From the NCBI GenBank assembly GCA_947460065.1, contig CANHGF010000006.1:1-19291 (forward strand): DNA of 19,291 nucleotides. Direction: 5' to 3'. Within the stretch, counting starts at the first letter, position 1, and the number at the start of each line of letters is the position of its first letter. The notes beneath the pieces were generated by a model. That model was not told the DNA's origin. It saw only the letters and a program-made list of their open reading frames with translations, and did not search any database. This document shows positions 1-7,070 of this stretch, piece by piece. Both the position numbers and the translations under genes were made by a program. This stretch comes from Comamonadaceae bacterium (GTDB lineage Bacteria; Pseudomonadota; Gammaproteobacteria; Burkholderiales; Burkholderiaceae_C).

Positions 1-691
1 CACCGGCATGCCGGTGACCGGTCAGCTGTTTTTCATGTACGCGACCATGCTGATTGCGGTTCCGACCGGGGTGAAGGTGTTCAACTGGATCGCGACCATG
101 TGGAAGGGCTCGATGACCTTCGAGACCCCGATGCTGTTTGCCGTCGGTTTCCTCTTCGTGTTCACCATGGGTGGCTTTACCGGGCTGATCCTCTCGATCG
201 CGCCGGTCGATACCCAGTTGCAAGACGGTTACTACGTGGTGGCTCACTTCCACTATGTGCTGGTGGCTGGTTCCCTCTACGCCATGTTCGCCGGGTTTTA
301 CTACTGGGTGCCCAAGTGGACCGGTGTGATGTACAACGAAACGCGTGGCAAGATTCACTTCTGGTGGTCCTTGATCTCCTTCAACGTGACCTTCTTCCCG
401 ATGCACTTCCTGGGCCTGGCCGGCATGCCGCGTCGCTATGCCGACTACCCCATGCAGTTTGCCGACTTCAACATGTGGGCTTCGGTTGGCGCCTTCGCTT
501 TCGGTATCGCTCAGGTTTACTTCTTCCTCTTCATCGTCTGGCCGACCATGCGTGGCATCGGTGAAAAAGCGCCAGCCAAGCCTTGGGAAGCGGCCGAAGG
601 GCTGGAGTGGGAAGTGCCTTCGCCGGCACCCTTCCACACCTTCGAGACCCCGCCCAAGCTCGACGCCACCGCCACGCGGGTGATTGGCTGA
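1..691 (+). CDS. ctaD: Cytochrome c oxidase subunit I, aa3 type (C-terminal part; start lies outside the window)
   Basis: Catalytic subunit of the aa3 heme-copper oxidase in the inner membrane, which reduces O2 with electrons from cytochrome c and pumps protons. The reading frame is open from the first bases, so the N-terminal half is missing. Counting from the first in-frame Met at position 8, the segment PTGVK (residues 19-23) carries the Thr and Lys of the K proton channel. HFHYV (80-84) carries the heme a3 and heme a ligand histidines H80 and H82. The segments PMHFLGLAGMPRRYADYP and the cytosolic Pro-rich tail are typical of proteobacterial subunit I. Several hydrophobic helices are visible. 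The next gene starts 8 nt after the stop, and the downstream genes are oxidase assembly factors, so this is the lead part of the ctaD-ctaG-ctaE cluster. Identification is very secure; only the truncation by the window edge is unusual. Confidence 0.97.
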   Translation, partial: TGMPVTGQLFFMYATMLIAVPTGVKVFNWIATMWKGSMTFETPMLFAVGFLFVFTMGGFTGLILSIAPVDTQLQDGYYVVAHFHYVLVAGSLYAMFAGFYYWVPKWTGVMYNETRGKIHFWWSLISFNVTFFPMHFLGLAGMPRRYADYPMQFADFNMWASVGAFAFGIAQVYFFLFIVWPTMRGIGEKAPAKPWEAAEGLEWEVPSPAPFHTFETPPKLDATATRVIG

Positions 692-699
692 TCTGCCCG

Positions 700-810
700 A
701 TGACGCCGCAGCAAGACAAGAGCAACCGACGCCTGGGCTTGATCCTGGCGACGGTGGCGCTCGTGTTTTTCTTCGGCTTCATGGTGCGCTTGGTCTTGCT
801 GGGCGGTTGA
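700..810 (+). CDS. Small single-pass membrane protein, 'cytochrome oxidase small assembly protein' type
   Basis: A 36-residue ORF starting at ATG 700, 8 nt after the ctaD stop and 22 nt before ctaG. It has a short polar N-terminus (MTPQQDKSNRR) followed by one hydrophobic helix (about residues 12-34) and ends LVLLGG. This matches the layout of very small proteins annotated in Burkholderiales between ctaD and ctaG as cytochrome oxidase small assembly proteins. A basic cluster before the helix suggests an N-in orientation. The function is inferred from position and size only; a role in oxidase assembly or stability is plausible but not shown by the sequence. No strong ribosome binding site is visible, so translation may be coupled to ctaD. 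The frame stays open upstream inside ctaD, but the start at 700 best fits the gene order. Confidence 0.7.
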   Translation: MTPQQDKSNRRLGLILATVALVFFFGFMVRLVLLGG

Positions 811-832
811 GATCACAAGAAAGACGGCACAG

Positions 833-1444
833 ATGACAGCTCGGCGCGACAACCTGCGTATGCTTGGCAAGCTGTGCGTGATCGCGCTGGGCATGTTTGG
901 CTTTGGCTACGCCTTGGTGCCGTTGTATATCGCGATTTGCGAGATGACCGGCATCAATGTGCTGGCTCTGAGCGACAAGCTGATTCCCGGCGTCACCTCA
1001 TCGCAGGCCGCCAATAGCCAGATCGATACCTCGCGCACCATCACGGTGGAGTTCGATGCCAATGCGCGTGGCCCCTGGGACTTCAAGCCGGCGGTGCGCT
1101 CGCTGCAGGTGCGTCCTGGCGAGCTCACCACGGTGATGTACGAGTTTCAGAACGTCCAAAACCGCACCATGGCTGCGCAAGCCATTCCGAGTTATGCGCC
1201 GCGCCAGGCATCGCCCCATTTCAACAAGCTTGAGTGCTTTTGCTTCAACCAGTACACCTTGTCGCCTGGCGAGAAAAAGCAGTGGCCGGTGGCTTTTGTG
1301 ATCGATCCCAAGTTGCCCAAGGACGTGACCACCATCACCTTGTCCTATACCTTCTTTGAAGTTGGTGGCAAGACGCCGGCGGCGCCCCAAGGTGGTCTGG
1401 ATAAATCTGCTTCGGTCGCGCTAGCGCGGCCCGCGGGGGTATGA
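833..1444 (+). CDS. ctaG: Cytochrome c oxidase assembly protein CtaG/Cox11 (CuB insertion)
   Basis: A 203-residue copper chaperone that delivers copper to the CuB site of subunit I. It has a single N-terminal membrane helix (about residues 10-33) and a periplasmic beta-sandwich domain. The copper-site cysteines of the family are visible: C36 just after the helix (AICEMTG) and the C135-F-C137 pair in ECFCFNQ, followed by the typical LSPGEKKQWPVAF segment. The length is normal for bacterial Cox11. The C-terminus carries a short extension rich in Ala, Gly and Pro. The start ATG 833 lies 22 nt after the small protein upstream. The stop overlaps the next gene's ATG by 4 nt (ATGA at 1441-1444), so the two are probably translationally coupled. 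A second gene in this cluster (6458) encodes a SCO protein for the other copper centre, CuA. Confidence 0.96.
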   Translation: MTARRDNLRMLGKLCVIALGMFGFGYALVPLYIAICEMTGINVLALSDKLIPGVTSSQAANSQIDTSRTITVEFDANARGPWDFKPAVRSLQVRPGELTTVMYEFQNVQNRTMAAQAIPSYAPRQASPHFNKLECFCFNQYTLSPGEKKQWPVAFVIDPKLPKDVTTITLSYTFFEVGGKTPAAPQGGLDKSASVALARPAGV

Positions 1445-1632
1445 GCGCGACCCGCTTGATGGGTACCGTGAAGGCAATTGCCTGGTCTTTTCTGGGCCTG
1501 CGCGGACGGCAAGGGTTGGAGCACGATGTGCAGCAACTCAAGCCCCTGCAAGTGCTGACGGTTGGGTTGGTCGGTGTTTTTGTATTTGTGGGCGCCCTGG
1601 TCGCCCTGGTCCATTGGATCGTGCCAGGCTAG
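1441..1632 (+). CDS. DUF2970 family small membrane protein
   Basis: A 63-residue protein with an amphipathic N-terminal part (VKAIAWSFLGLRGRQG), a polar linker with Asp, Gln and Lys (about residues 27-34) and one C-terminal membrane helix (about 37-60). The pattern of a WSFLG-R motif, then a KP-containing turn, then a terminal helix matches DUF2970 proteins, which in betaproteobacteria sit between ctaG and ctaE. No biochemical function is known to me. Its conserved place in the oxidase cluster suggests an assembly or accessory role, which is inference. The ATG overlaps the ctaG stop (ATGA), arguing for coupled translation. A 69-nt gap separates it from ctaE, which has its own strong ribosome binding site. 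Confidence 0.85.
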   Translation: MSATRLMGTVKAIAWSFLGLRGRQGLEHDVQQLKPLQVLTVGLVGVFVFVGALVALVHWIVPG

Positions 1633-1701
1633 AGCGGTACCCCGATGTACCGTTACTTCTAAGATTTTTTGCAGCGTTTTTTGAGTCCAAGAGGAAAGAG
1701 C

Positions 1702-2583
1702 ATGTCTTCAGCCACACACGGCACCACGCCTTACTACTACGTGCCTGCCCCGTCGCGCCATCCGGTGATGGCCGCCATCGGCCTGTTTTTTGTGATCCTG
1801 GGCGCAGGCCAGTGGATCAACGGTGCTGGCTGGGGAGCTTATAGCCTGCTGTTCGGTCTTTTGTGGTGGCTGGGCGTGCTCTATCAGTGGTTCCGCGATG
1901 CGGTGGCCGAGAGCGAGGGTGGCCTGTACAGCGACCGCATTGACGCCTCTTTCCGCTGGAGCATGAGCTGGTTCATCTTCTCGGAAGTGATGTTCTTCGG
2001 CGCCTTCTTCTCTGCGCTTTGGTGGGCCCGTGCTCACTCGGTGCCCGCGCTCGGCAGTCTCGATAACGCCCTGCTCTGGCCGGACTTTCGTGCGATCTGG
2101 CCCTCCATGCAGGCCGGTGCCACTGCTTCGCCGGCCGGCATCGTTGAGCCTTTCACCACGGTGGGCCCTTTCTGGCTGCCCACCATCAACACCGCCTTGC
2201 TCTTGACCTCGGGCGTGACGCTGACCATTGCTCACCATGCGCTGCGTGAGGGCCACCGGGCAAAGACCATCAGCTACATGTGGATCACCGTGCTGCTGGG
2301 CGTGATCTTCCTGGGCGTGCAGGGCTATGAGTACATGCACCTGTACAGAGATCTGAATCTCAAGCTGACCTCGGGCGTTTATGGCTCGACCTTCTACATG
2401 CTGACCGGTTTTCACGGCTTTCACGTGTTTGTCGGCATGTTGATGCTCTTGTTCATCACCCTGCGCCTGCAAAAGGGCCACTTCACCGCGGAGCGCCACT
2501 TCGGCTTTGAGGGTGCAGCCTGGTACTGGCACTTTGTGGACGTGGTCTGGCTGGGCCTGTACATCCTGGTCTACTGGTTGTGA
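1702..2583 (+). CDS. ctaE: Cytochrome c oxidase subunit III
   Basis: A 293-residue integral membrane subunit of the aa3 oxidase. It stabilises subunit I and helps keep proton uptake active. About seven hydrophobic helices are visible. FSEVMFFGAFFSALWWAR carries the conserved glutamate (E95) of helix III, GFHGFHV is the typical His-rich turn, and the protein ends HFVDVVWLGLYILVYWL, a classic subunit III C-terminus. I place the start at ATG 1702 rather than the in-frame ATG 1669. A strong Shine-Dalgarno (AGAGGAAAGAG, 1690-1700) lies just upstream of 1702, and the resulting N-terminus MSSATHGTTPYYYVPAPSRHP is usual for the family. It follows the assembly genes and is succeeded by two hairpins, the second a clear terminator, which closes the first half of the oxidase cluster. 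Confidence 0.97.
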   Translation: MSSATHGTTPYYYVPAPSRHPVMAAIGLFFVILGAGQWINGAGWGAYSLLFGLLWWLGVLYQWFRDAVAESEGGLYSDRIDASFRWSMSWFIFSEVMFFGAFFSALWWARAHSVPALGSLDNALLWPDFRAIWPSMQAGATASPAGIVEPFTTVGPFWLPTINTALLLTSGVTLTIAHHALREGHRAKTISYMWITVLLGVIFLGVQGYEYMHLYRDLNLKLTSGVYGSTFYMLTGFHGFHVFVGMLMLLFITLRLQKGHFTAERHFGFEGAAWYWHFVDVVWLGLYILVYWL

Positions 2584-2590
2584 AGGCCGC

Positions 2591-2621
2591 TTGCTCGGCT
2601 GGCTTTGTGTCAGCCGAACAA
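2591..2621 (+). repeat. Imperfect inverted repeat downstream of ctaE
   Basis: An 11-bp stem with one mismatch (TTGCTCGGCTG pairs with CAGCCGAACAA) around a 9-nt loop (2602-2610). It starts 7 nt after the ctaE stop. No U-tract follows, so it is probably not a terminator by itself. It may protect the 3' end of the transcript, being followed 22 nt later by a proper terminator. Confidence 0.5.
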
Positions 2622-2643
2622 GAGCCAGGCCGCATCTGGCACG

Positions 2644-2670
2644 AGCCGCTGCGCGTTCAGCGGCTTTTTT
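2644..2670 (+). terminator. Rho-independent terminator after ctaE
   Basis: Perfect 8-bp stem AGCCGCTG / CAGCGGCT (2644-2651 and 2658-2665), a 6-nt loop and a following run of five T (2666-2670). The T-run is on the + strand only, so it terminates the ctaD-ctaE transcript. SURF1 and later genes then need a separate promoter. Confidence 0.85.
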
Positions 2671-2686
2671 GTTTCAGCAGGGGGCG

Positions 2687-2905
2687 CTAGTTGCCCACCG
2701 GCAGCCCGGTCGGGCGGATGTAGCCCAGCTTCCAGGCCAGCAGGACGCACAGGAAGAGCAGGATGGAAAATCCCACCCGGAACGCCAGCGCACGGGCCAT
2801 GTGATTGGTCTTGGCGCCACGCTGGCCGCCCTTGAGCATGAAATACAGGGCACTGGCCAAGGCGCCGAGGATGGCCACAAAGGCCAGGCCGATGAGATAC
2901 GACAT
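2687..2905 (-). CDS. DUF2909 family twin-transmembrane small protein
   Basis: A 72-residue protein on the strand opposite to the oxidase genes. It has two hydrophobic helices (about residues 3-24 and 44-62) joined by a basic loop (KGGQRGAKTNHMARALAFR) and ends in the motif KLGYIRPTGLPVGN. The layout, loop and C-terminus match DUF2909 ('twin transmembrane protein') found in betaproteobacteria beside SURF1. No function is established that I know of; a role linked to oxidase assembly is suggested only by position. The start codon is at 2905, 18 bp from the divergent SURF1 start at 2924, so both genes must share an extremely compact control region or have promoters inside each other. No terminator with a U-tract is seen after its stop; the ctaE hairpin could serve weakly from this side. 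Confidence 0.85.
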   Translation of the reverse strand: MSYLIGLAFVAILGALASALYFMLKGGQRGAKTNHMARALAFRVGFSILLFLCVLLAWKLGYIRPTGLPVGN

Positions 2906-2923
2906 GAGCACAATTATCCGACT

Positions 2924-3676
2924 ATGAAGCCCGTCGATCCCGAAGGCTCGCCGCCGCTGCGCAGTGGCCGCTGGTGGCTGTTGACTTTGGCCACCTGGGC
3001 CATGATCGGCCTGACCTTTTCGCTCGGCCGCTGGCAGATGAACCGGGCTGACTACAAGCTGGGCCTGGCTGCGGCCATGGAGGCGCGCACCCGCGAGCCG
3101 GCACTCGATCAGGCGGCCTTGCTGGCCCAGACCAAACTGGCCTTGCAGCTGCACCGGTCGGTGCAACTGCAAGGTCGCTGGCTGGCCGAGCGCACCGTTT
3201 ACCTGGACAACCGGCCCATGGGTGGACGCGCCGGTTTCTGGGTGATCACGCCTTTGCAATTGCAAGGCAGCAGCCAGGCGGTGCTGGTGCAACGCGGCTG
3301 GATCGGGCGCGACTTCATGGACAGGCAGCGGCTGGCGCCGGTGCAGACACCCGAAGGACCGGTTCAGGTCAACGGTCGTTTGGCCCTGGCGCCAGGCAAG
3401 CTATATCAGCTCGAGCCCGACGTGCCGGGTCTGATACGGCAAAATCTCGACATCTCCCAATTCCGTTCCGAAACAGGTCTGGCTCTGCTCGATGCGCTGG
3501 TGATCCAGACCGGGGCACCCAGCGAAGGTTTGGCGCGCTCCTGGGACGCGCCCCAGCTGGGGGTGGATAAGCACCATGGCTATGCCTTCCAGTGGTTCTC
3601 CCTGTCGGGTTTGTTGGTGGTTCTCTACATCTGGTTTCAGTGGATCGCTCCGCGCCGTCGCAAGAATAGGCTTTGA
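2924..3676 (+). CDS. SURF1 family cytochrome oxidase biogenesis protein
   Basis: A 250-residue inner-membrane protein of the SURF1/Shy1 family, which assists heme a insertion into subunit I. Two membrane helices flank a periplasmic domain: an N-terminal one (about residues 17-34) running into GRWQMNRADYK, and a C-terminal one (about 226-244). The family signatures are the GRWQ..R segment after the first helix, VYLDNRPMGG, and HHGYAFQWF (217-225) before the last helix. The ATG at 2924 is chosen because it places the first helix correctly; the frame is open far upstream but across the ctaE terminator. No Shine-Dalgarno is visible, and an AT-rich CACAATTATCC patch lies only a few bases upstream, suggesting a very short leader. 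The stop is 2 nt before the next ATG (3679). Bacterial symbols vary, so none is given. Confidence 0.94.
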   Translation: MKPVDPEGSPPLRSGRWWLLTLATWAMIGLTFSLGRWQMNRADYKLGLAAAMEARTREPALDQAALLAQTKLALQLHRSVQLQGRWLAERTVYLDNRPMGGRAGFWVITPLQLQGSSQAVLVQRGWIGRDFMDRQRLAPVQTPEGPVQVNGRLALAPGKLYQLEPDVPGLIRQNLDISQFRSETGLALLDALVIQTGAPSEGLARSWDAPQLGVDKHHGYAFQWFSLSGLLVVLYIWFQWIAPRRRKNRL

Positions 3677-3678
3677 TC

Positions 3679-4374
3679 ATGTCTTCCCCGGCTCCTTTGC
3701 CCCCCCCTTCCTCTCAGGACCAGCCCCTGGGCCTGACGGTGCACGAGTTGCCCTCGCCTGAGCGGGACAGCGCAGCGGCCGCCGGCGCAGGACGATGGCG
3801 GATGTTGCTGATCTTGCTGGTCTGCGCCTCACCTGTGATCGCGTCCTACCTGACCTACTATGTCATTCGGCCTGAGGGACGGCGCAGCTATGGCGAGTTG
3901 ATCGATCCGCAGCGCCCGCTGCCGGCGGTCGACGGCCGCAGCCTGCAGGGTCAGGTGCAGCCCTTGCCGGGCCTGAAGGGGCAGTGGCTGCTGCTGGCCG
4001 TCGCCGGCGGCGCCTGCGACGCGAGCTGCCAGAACCTGCTCTACCTGCAGCGCCAGTTGCGCGAGTCCATCGGTCGTGAAAAGGACAGGCTAGACCGGGT
4101 CTGGCTGATCAGCGACGAGGCGCCGGTCGATCCAGTGCTGCAGACGGCCATGCAGGGGGCGACCGTGCTGCGTGTGGCCCCTGAGGCCCTGAGTGCCTGG
4201 CTGCTTCCTGCGGCCGGAAGGCAGCTGCCCGATCACCTGTATCTGGTCGATCCCATGGGCCACTGGATGATGCGCTTTCCCCCTGAGCTCTCGGTGGAGT
4301 CTGCCGGCAAGGTCAAACGCGACCTGGAACGCTTGCTGCGCGCCTCCAACAGCTGGGACCAGCCTGGACGTTAA
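3679..4374 (+). CDS. SCO-like membrane-anchored thioredoxin-fold protein with CxxxC motif (function unproven)
   Basis: A 231-residue protein with a long Pro/Ala-rich cytoplasmic N-terminus (about 1-40), one membrane helix (about 42-63) and a periplasmic domain. The domain shows GGACDASCQNLLYLQRQLR, with C113 and C117 spaced CxxxC as in SCO copper proteins. It later shows PDHLYLVDPMGHW, resembling the His-containing strand of the SCO fold (DHSxxxYLVDP). It looks like a divergent SCO/thioredoxin relative that keeps two Cys and a possible copper-binding His. The spacing from the His to the following Asp is shorter than in the bona fide SCO at 6458. Such genes recur between SURF1 and ctaA in Burkholderiales, usually as hypothetical transmembrane proteins. 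A copper or redox role in oxidase or heme A maturation is inference. ATG 3679 is preferred over TTG 3673, which overlaps the SURF1 stop. Confidence 0.8.
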   Translation: MSSPAPLPPPSSQDQPLGLTVHELPSPERDSAAAAGAGRWRMLLILLVCASPVIASYLTYYVIRPEGRRSYGELIDPQRPLPAVDGRSLQGQVQPLPGLKGQWLLLAVAGGACDASCQNLLYLQRQLRESIGREKDRLDRVWLISDEAPVDPVLQTAMQGATVLRVAPEALSAWLLPAAGRQLPDHLYLVDPMGHWMMRFPPELSVESAGKVKRDLERLLRASNSWDQPGR

Positions 4375-4383
4375 AGCCCAGCC

Positions 4384-5553
4384 ATGCCTGAGACCACCCT
4401 CTACGACTTCGGACCCACGCTGCGCCTCATGCTCACCGGGCTGTGCCTGGCCCTGGGCCCGCTGGCCTGGGTCTGGTTGCGGGGACGCTCTAGCGCACCC
4501 GCGCAGCGCTTGCGCACGCTGACTTTGCTGACTTTGTTTTTGACTTTTGATCTGGTGCTGTTCGGCGCTTTTACCCGACTGAGCGACTCGGGCCTAGGCT
4601 GTCCTGACTGGCCAGGTTGCTACGGCAGCGCCAGCCCGCTGGGCGCGCGCGCAGAGATTGCGCAGGCGCAGGCCGCCATGCCCACCGGCCCGGTCACCCA
4701 CGGCAAGGCCTGGATCGAGATGGTGCATCGCTATCTGGCCACCGGCGTGGGGGTGCTGATCCTGACCCTGGCCGTGGCCACCGGATGGGCCGTGCGCAAG
4801 CGCAGCGGGGCAGCAGCCATACCTCTGTCGCCCTGGTGGCCAGCGCTGACCCTGCTGTGGGTCTGTTTGCAGGGCGCTTTTGGCGCGCTCACGGTGACGA
4901 TGAAGCTGTTTCCCGCCATCGTCACCTTGCACCTGCTTGGCGGCATTGGATTGCTGGCCTTGCTGCAGGCGCAGGCCAGCCGCTACGCCCTGGCTGGTGG
5001 ACAGGCGCAGATGATGGTCTTGCCTGTGCCCGTGCGCCGGGTCCTGTTGCTGGCCTTTGTCATGTTGTGGCTGCAGATTGCCCTGGGCGGCTGGGTCAGT
5101 ACCAACTACGCGGTGCTGGCCTGCAGCGAATTCCCGTCCTGCCAGGGCTCGGCCTGGCCGCCCATGGATTTTCGGCAGGGCTTTACCTTGTGGCGTGAGC
5201 TGGGTGCGGCCGGCGATGGTGGCCATATCAGCTTTGCAGCCCTGACGGCCATCCACTACGCCCACCGACTCGCCGCTTATGCGGTGATGCTGGTTCTATT
5301 GGTCCTGGCCGGCCTGCTGGCCCGTGACCCGGCGAGCCGGCGCCTGGGCCACTGGGTGCTGGCCTTGGTGGCCTGGCAATTTTTCAGCGGTCTGAGCAAT
5401 GTGATCTTGGGCTGGCCTCTGGTGGCGGCGCTGGCCCATACGGGCGGCGCCGCCGCGCTGGTCATTGTTTTGAGCGCTACCATCTGTCAGTCGCGCAGCG
5501 CGTCGAGTGCCAGCGTCCGTCACCTTACCCCCGCCTCACAGCCGTCCGCATGA
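4384..5553 (+). CDS. ctaA: Heme A synthase (COX15/CtaA)
   Basis: A 389-residue polytopic protein that oxidises the C8 methyl of heme O to a formyl group, giving heme A. About eight hydrophobic helices are visible in two related halves. Candidate heme-ligating histidines are H115 (EMVHR), H183 (TLHLLGG), H291 and H294 (HYAHRL) and H352 (LAHTGG). Two extracytoplasmic Cys pairs are present, C73/C79 (GCPDWPGC) and C247/C253 (ACSEFPSC), as in the Cys-containing class of the family. Length is at the upper end, with a polar C-terminal tail of about 20 residues. It starts 9 nt after the SCO-like gene and its stop overlaps the ctaB start (ATGA, 5550-5553). It therefore lies in one transcript with the enzyme that supplies its substrate, heme O. 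Confidence 0.96.
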   Translation: MPETTLYDFGPTLRLMLTGLCLALGPLAWVWLRGRSSAPAQRLRTLTLLTLFLTFDLVLFGAFTRLSDSGLGCPDWPGCYGSASPLGARAEIAQAQAAMPTGPVTHGKAWIEMVHRYLATGVGVLILTLAVATGWAVRKRSGAAAIPLSPWWPALTLLWVCLQGAFGALTVTMKLFPAIVTLHLLGGIGLLALLQAQASRYALAGGQAQMMVLPVPVRRVLLLAFVMLWLQIALGGWVSTNYAVLACSEFPSCQGSAWPPMDFRQGFTLWRELGAAGDGGHISFAALTAIHYAHRLAAYAVMLVLLVLAGLLARDPASRRLGHWVLALVAWQFFSGLSNVILGWPLVAALAHTGGAAALVIVLSATICQSRSASSASVRHLTPASQPSA

Positions 5554-6470
5554 GTTCTTCCGACGCTTCCTCTACCGTGGCCCTGCCGTTGACCTCGCCT
5601 TGGTCTCAGTTCTATGCCTTGACTAAGCCTCGGGTGGTGCAACTCATCGTCTTTTGCGCGCTCATCGGTATGGTGCTGGCCGTCCCCGGTGTGCCGGCTT
5701 GGGCCGACCTGAGGCGGGCCCTGATCGCCTGCGTCGGTATTTGGTTGGTGGCTGGCGCGGCGGCGGCCTTTAACTGCATCGTCGAGCAGCACATCGATGC
5801 GCGGATGAGGCGCACCGCCTGGCGGCCTACGGCCAAGGGCCAACTGAGTAACACGCAGACTCTGCTGTTCTCGGCTGTGTTGTGCATACTCGGCTCGGTG
5901 GTGCTGTATGTTTGGGTCAACCCCTTGACCATGTGGCTGACCTTTGCCACCTTCGTGGGCTATGCGGTCATCTATACCGTGGTGCTCAAGCCTTTGACGC
6001 CGCAGAATATCGTGATCGGTGGCGCCTCCGGAGCGATGCCGCCGGTGCTTGGCTGGGCTGCGATGACTGGCGAGGTGGGCCCGGAGGCGCTGATCCTTTT
6101 TCTCATCATCTTCTTGTGGACGCCGCCGCATTTCTGGGCACTGGCGCTTTATCGGGTGGAGGACTATCGCAAGTCCGGCTTGCCCATGCTTCCGGTGACC
6201 CACGGCAATGAATTCACCCGCCTGCAAATCCTGCTCTACACCGTGGTGCTGTTTGCCGCTTGCCTGATGCCTTTTGTGTTTCGCATGAGTGGCTGGTTCT
6301 ATTTGTTTGCAGCGACGGTGCTCAGCCTGATTTTCTGCGCTTACGGCTGGGCGCTGTGGCGCCAGTACTCCGACGGCCTGGCGCGGCGCACCTTCCGGTT
6401 TTCGCTGATCCATCTCTCGCTGCTGTTTGCGGCCTTTCTGATTGACCACTACATCCCATGGGCGCGCTGA
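5550..6470 (+). CDS. ctaB: Protoheme IX farnesyltransferase (heme O synthase)
   Basis: A 306-residue UbiA-superfamily prenyltransferase that attaches a farnesyl group to heme B to form heme O. Diagnostic segments are KPRVVQL near the N-terminus and [19 protein letters not shown] (75-93), the first polyprenyl-diphosphate binding motif. They also include [10 protein letters not shown] (191-200) and [12 protein letters not shown] (204-215), the second Asp-containing loop. About nine membrane helices are seen. It overlaps ctaA by 4 nt upstream and the SCO gene by 13 nt downstream (6458-6470), so ctaA, ctaB and sco look co-translated. The length is normal and nothing is missing. The name cyoE is also used for this family; the ctaA neighbour favours ctaB. 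Confidence 0.97.
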   Translation: MSSSDASSTVALPLTSPWSQFYALTKPRVVQLIVFCALIGMVLAVPGVPAWADLRRALIACVGIWLVAGAAAAFNCIVEQHIDARMRRTAWRPTAKGQLSNTQTLLFSAVLCILGSVVLYVWVNPLTMWLTFATFVGYAVIYTVVLKPLTPQNIVIGGASGAMPPVLGWAAMTGEVGPEALILFLIIFLWTPPHFWALALYRVEDYRKSGLPMLPVTHGNEFTRLQILLYTVVLFAACLMPFVFRMSGWFYLFAATVLSLIFCAYGWALWRQYSDGLARRTFRFSLIHLSLLFAAFLIDHYIPWAR

Positions 6471-7042
6471 TTTCTCGCCGTGCGGCCATGCTTGCCGCCG
6501 CTGCCTTGGCCGCCTGCTCTCCAGGCAAACCCGACTTTCGCGGCATCGACATCACTGGGGCTGATTACGCGCGCGATTTCAGGCTCACCGACCACAATGG
6601 TCAGGAGCGCACCCTCGCTGATTTCCGGGGCAAGGTGGTGGTGGTGTTTTTCGGTTTCACCCAGTGTCCCGATGTCTGCCCCACCGCGATGGCGCAGTTG
6701 GTAGAAGTCAAGCAAATGCTGGGCAAGGATGGCGACAAGTTGCAGGCGCTGTTCATCACGCTCGACCCGGAGCGTGACAGTGCTGAAATTCTCAAGGCCT
6801 ACACCGCCAATTTTGACGCTGGCTTCCTAGGCCTGCGCCCCAGCCTTGAACAATTGCCCGAGTTGACCCGTCACTTCAAAATTTTCTACAAGAAGAACGA
6901 GGGCAAGACCGCCACCAGCTATACCCTGGACCATTCGGCAGGCAGCTATGTGTTCGATACCCAAGGCAGGGTGCGGCTTTATGTGCGCCAGAACATGAGC
7001 GCGGCGGCGATCACTGAAGACTTGAAGATCCTGCTGCGCTAA
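6458..7042 (+). CDS. SCO1/SenC family copper chaperone, predicted lipoprotein
   Basis: A 194-residue SCO protein acting in metallation or redox preparation of the CuA centre on subunit II. The N-terminus [20 protein letters not shown] is a short hydrophobic signal with a lipobox (LAAC), so C20 is the predicted lipidated residue. An RR pair at 7-8 leaves Tat export possible. The thioredoxin-like domain carries [13 protein letters not shown] with C70 and C74, and the third copper ligand H159 in [11 protein letters not shown]. Length is typical. It overlaps the end of ctaB by 13 nt and closes the oxidase assembly cluster. It differs from the divergent SCO-like protein at 3679, which is anchored by a helix and has an altered His strand. 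A 28-bp convergent gap with a hairpin follows. Confidence 0.95.
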   Translation: MGALISRRAAMLAAAALAACSPGKPDFRGIDITGADYARDFRLTDHNGQERTLADFRGKVVVVFFGFTQCPDVCPTAMAQLVEVKQMLGKDGDKLQALFITLDPERDSAEILKAYTANFDAGFLGLRPSLEQLPELTRHFKIFYKKNEGKTATSYTLDHSAGSYVFDTQGRVRLYVRQNMSAAAITEDLKILLR

Positions 7043-7043
7043 A

Positions 7044-7066
7044 TGCCGCTGGCCGCCACAGCGGCA
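7044..7066. repeat. Perfect hairpin in the convergent gap between sco and the TctC-type gene
   Basis: Perfect 8-bp inverted repeat TGCCGCTG / CAGCGGCA around a 7-nt loop, filling the space between two convergent stop codons. On the - strand it is followed by TTTAGC and on the + strand by no T-run. It could be a weak bidirectional terminator or a 3'-end stabiliser. Only the repeat is certain. Confidence 0.55.
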
Positions 7067-7070
7067 CAGC

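Noticed and set aside
1635..1670. Small inverted repeat CGGTAC-CCCGAT-GTACCG followed by a T6 run upstream of ctaE
   Set aside because: The stem is only 6 bp and the T-run begins 12 nt after it, too far for a standard terminator. The gap is only 69 bp inside an oxidase operon.
2507..2923. Upstream extension of the SURF1 frame by 139 codons
   Set aside because: It would run through the ctaE end and its terminator and antisense to the DUF2909 gene; SURF1 homology starts just after ATG 2924.
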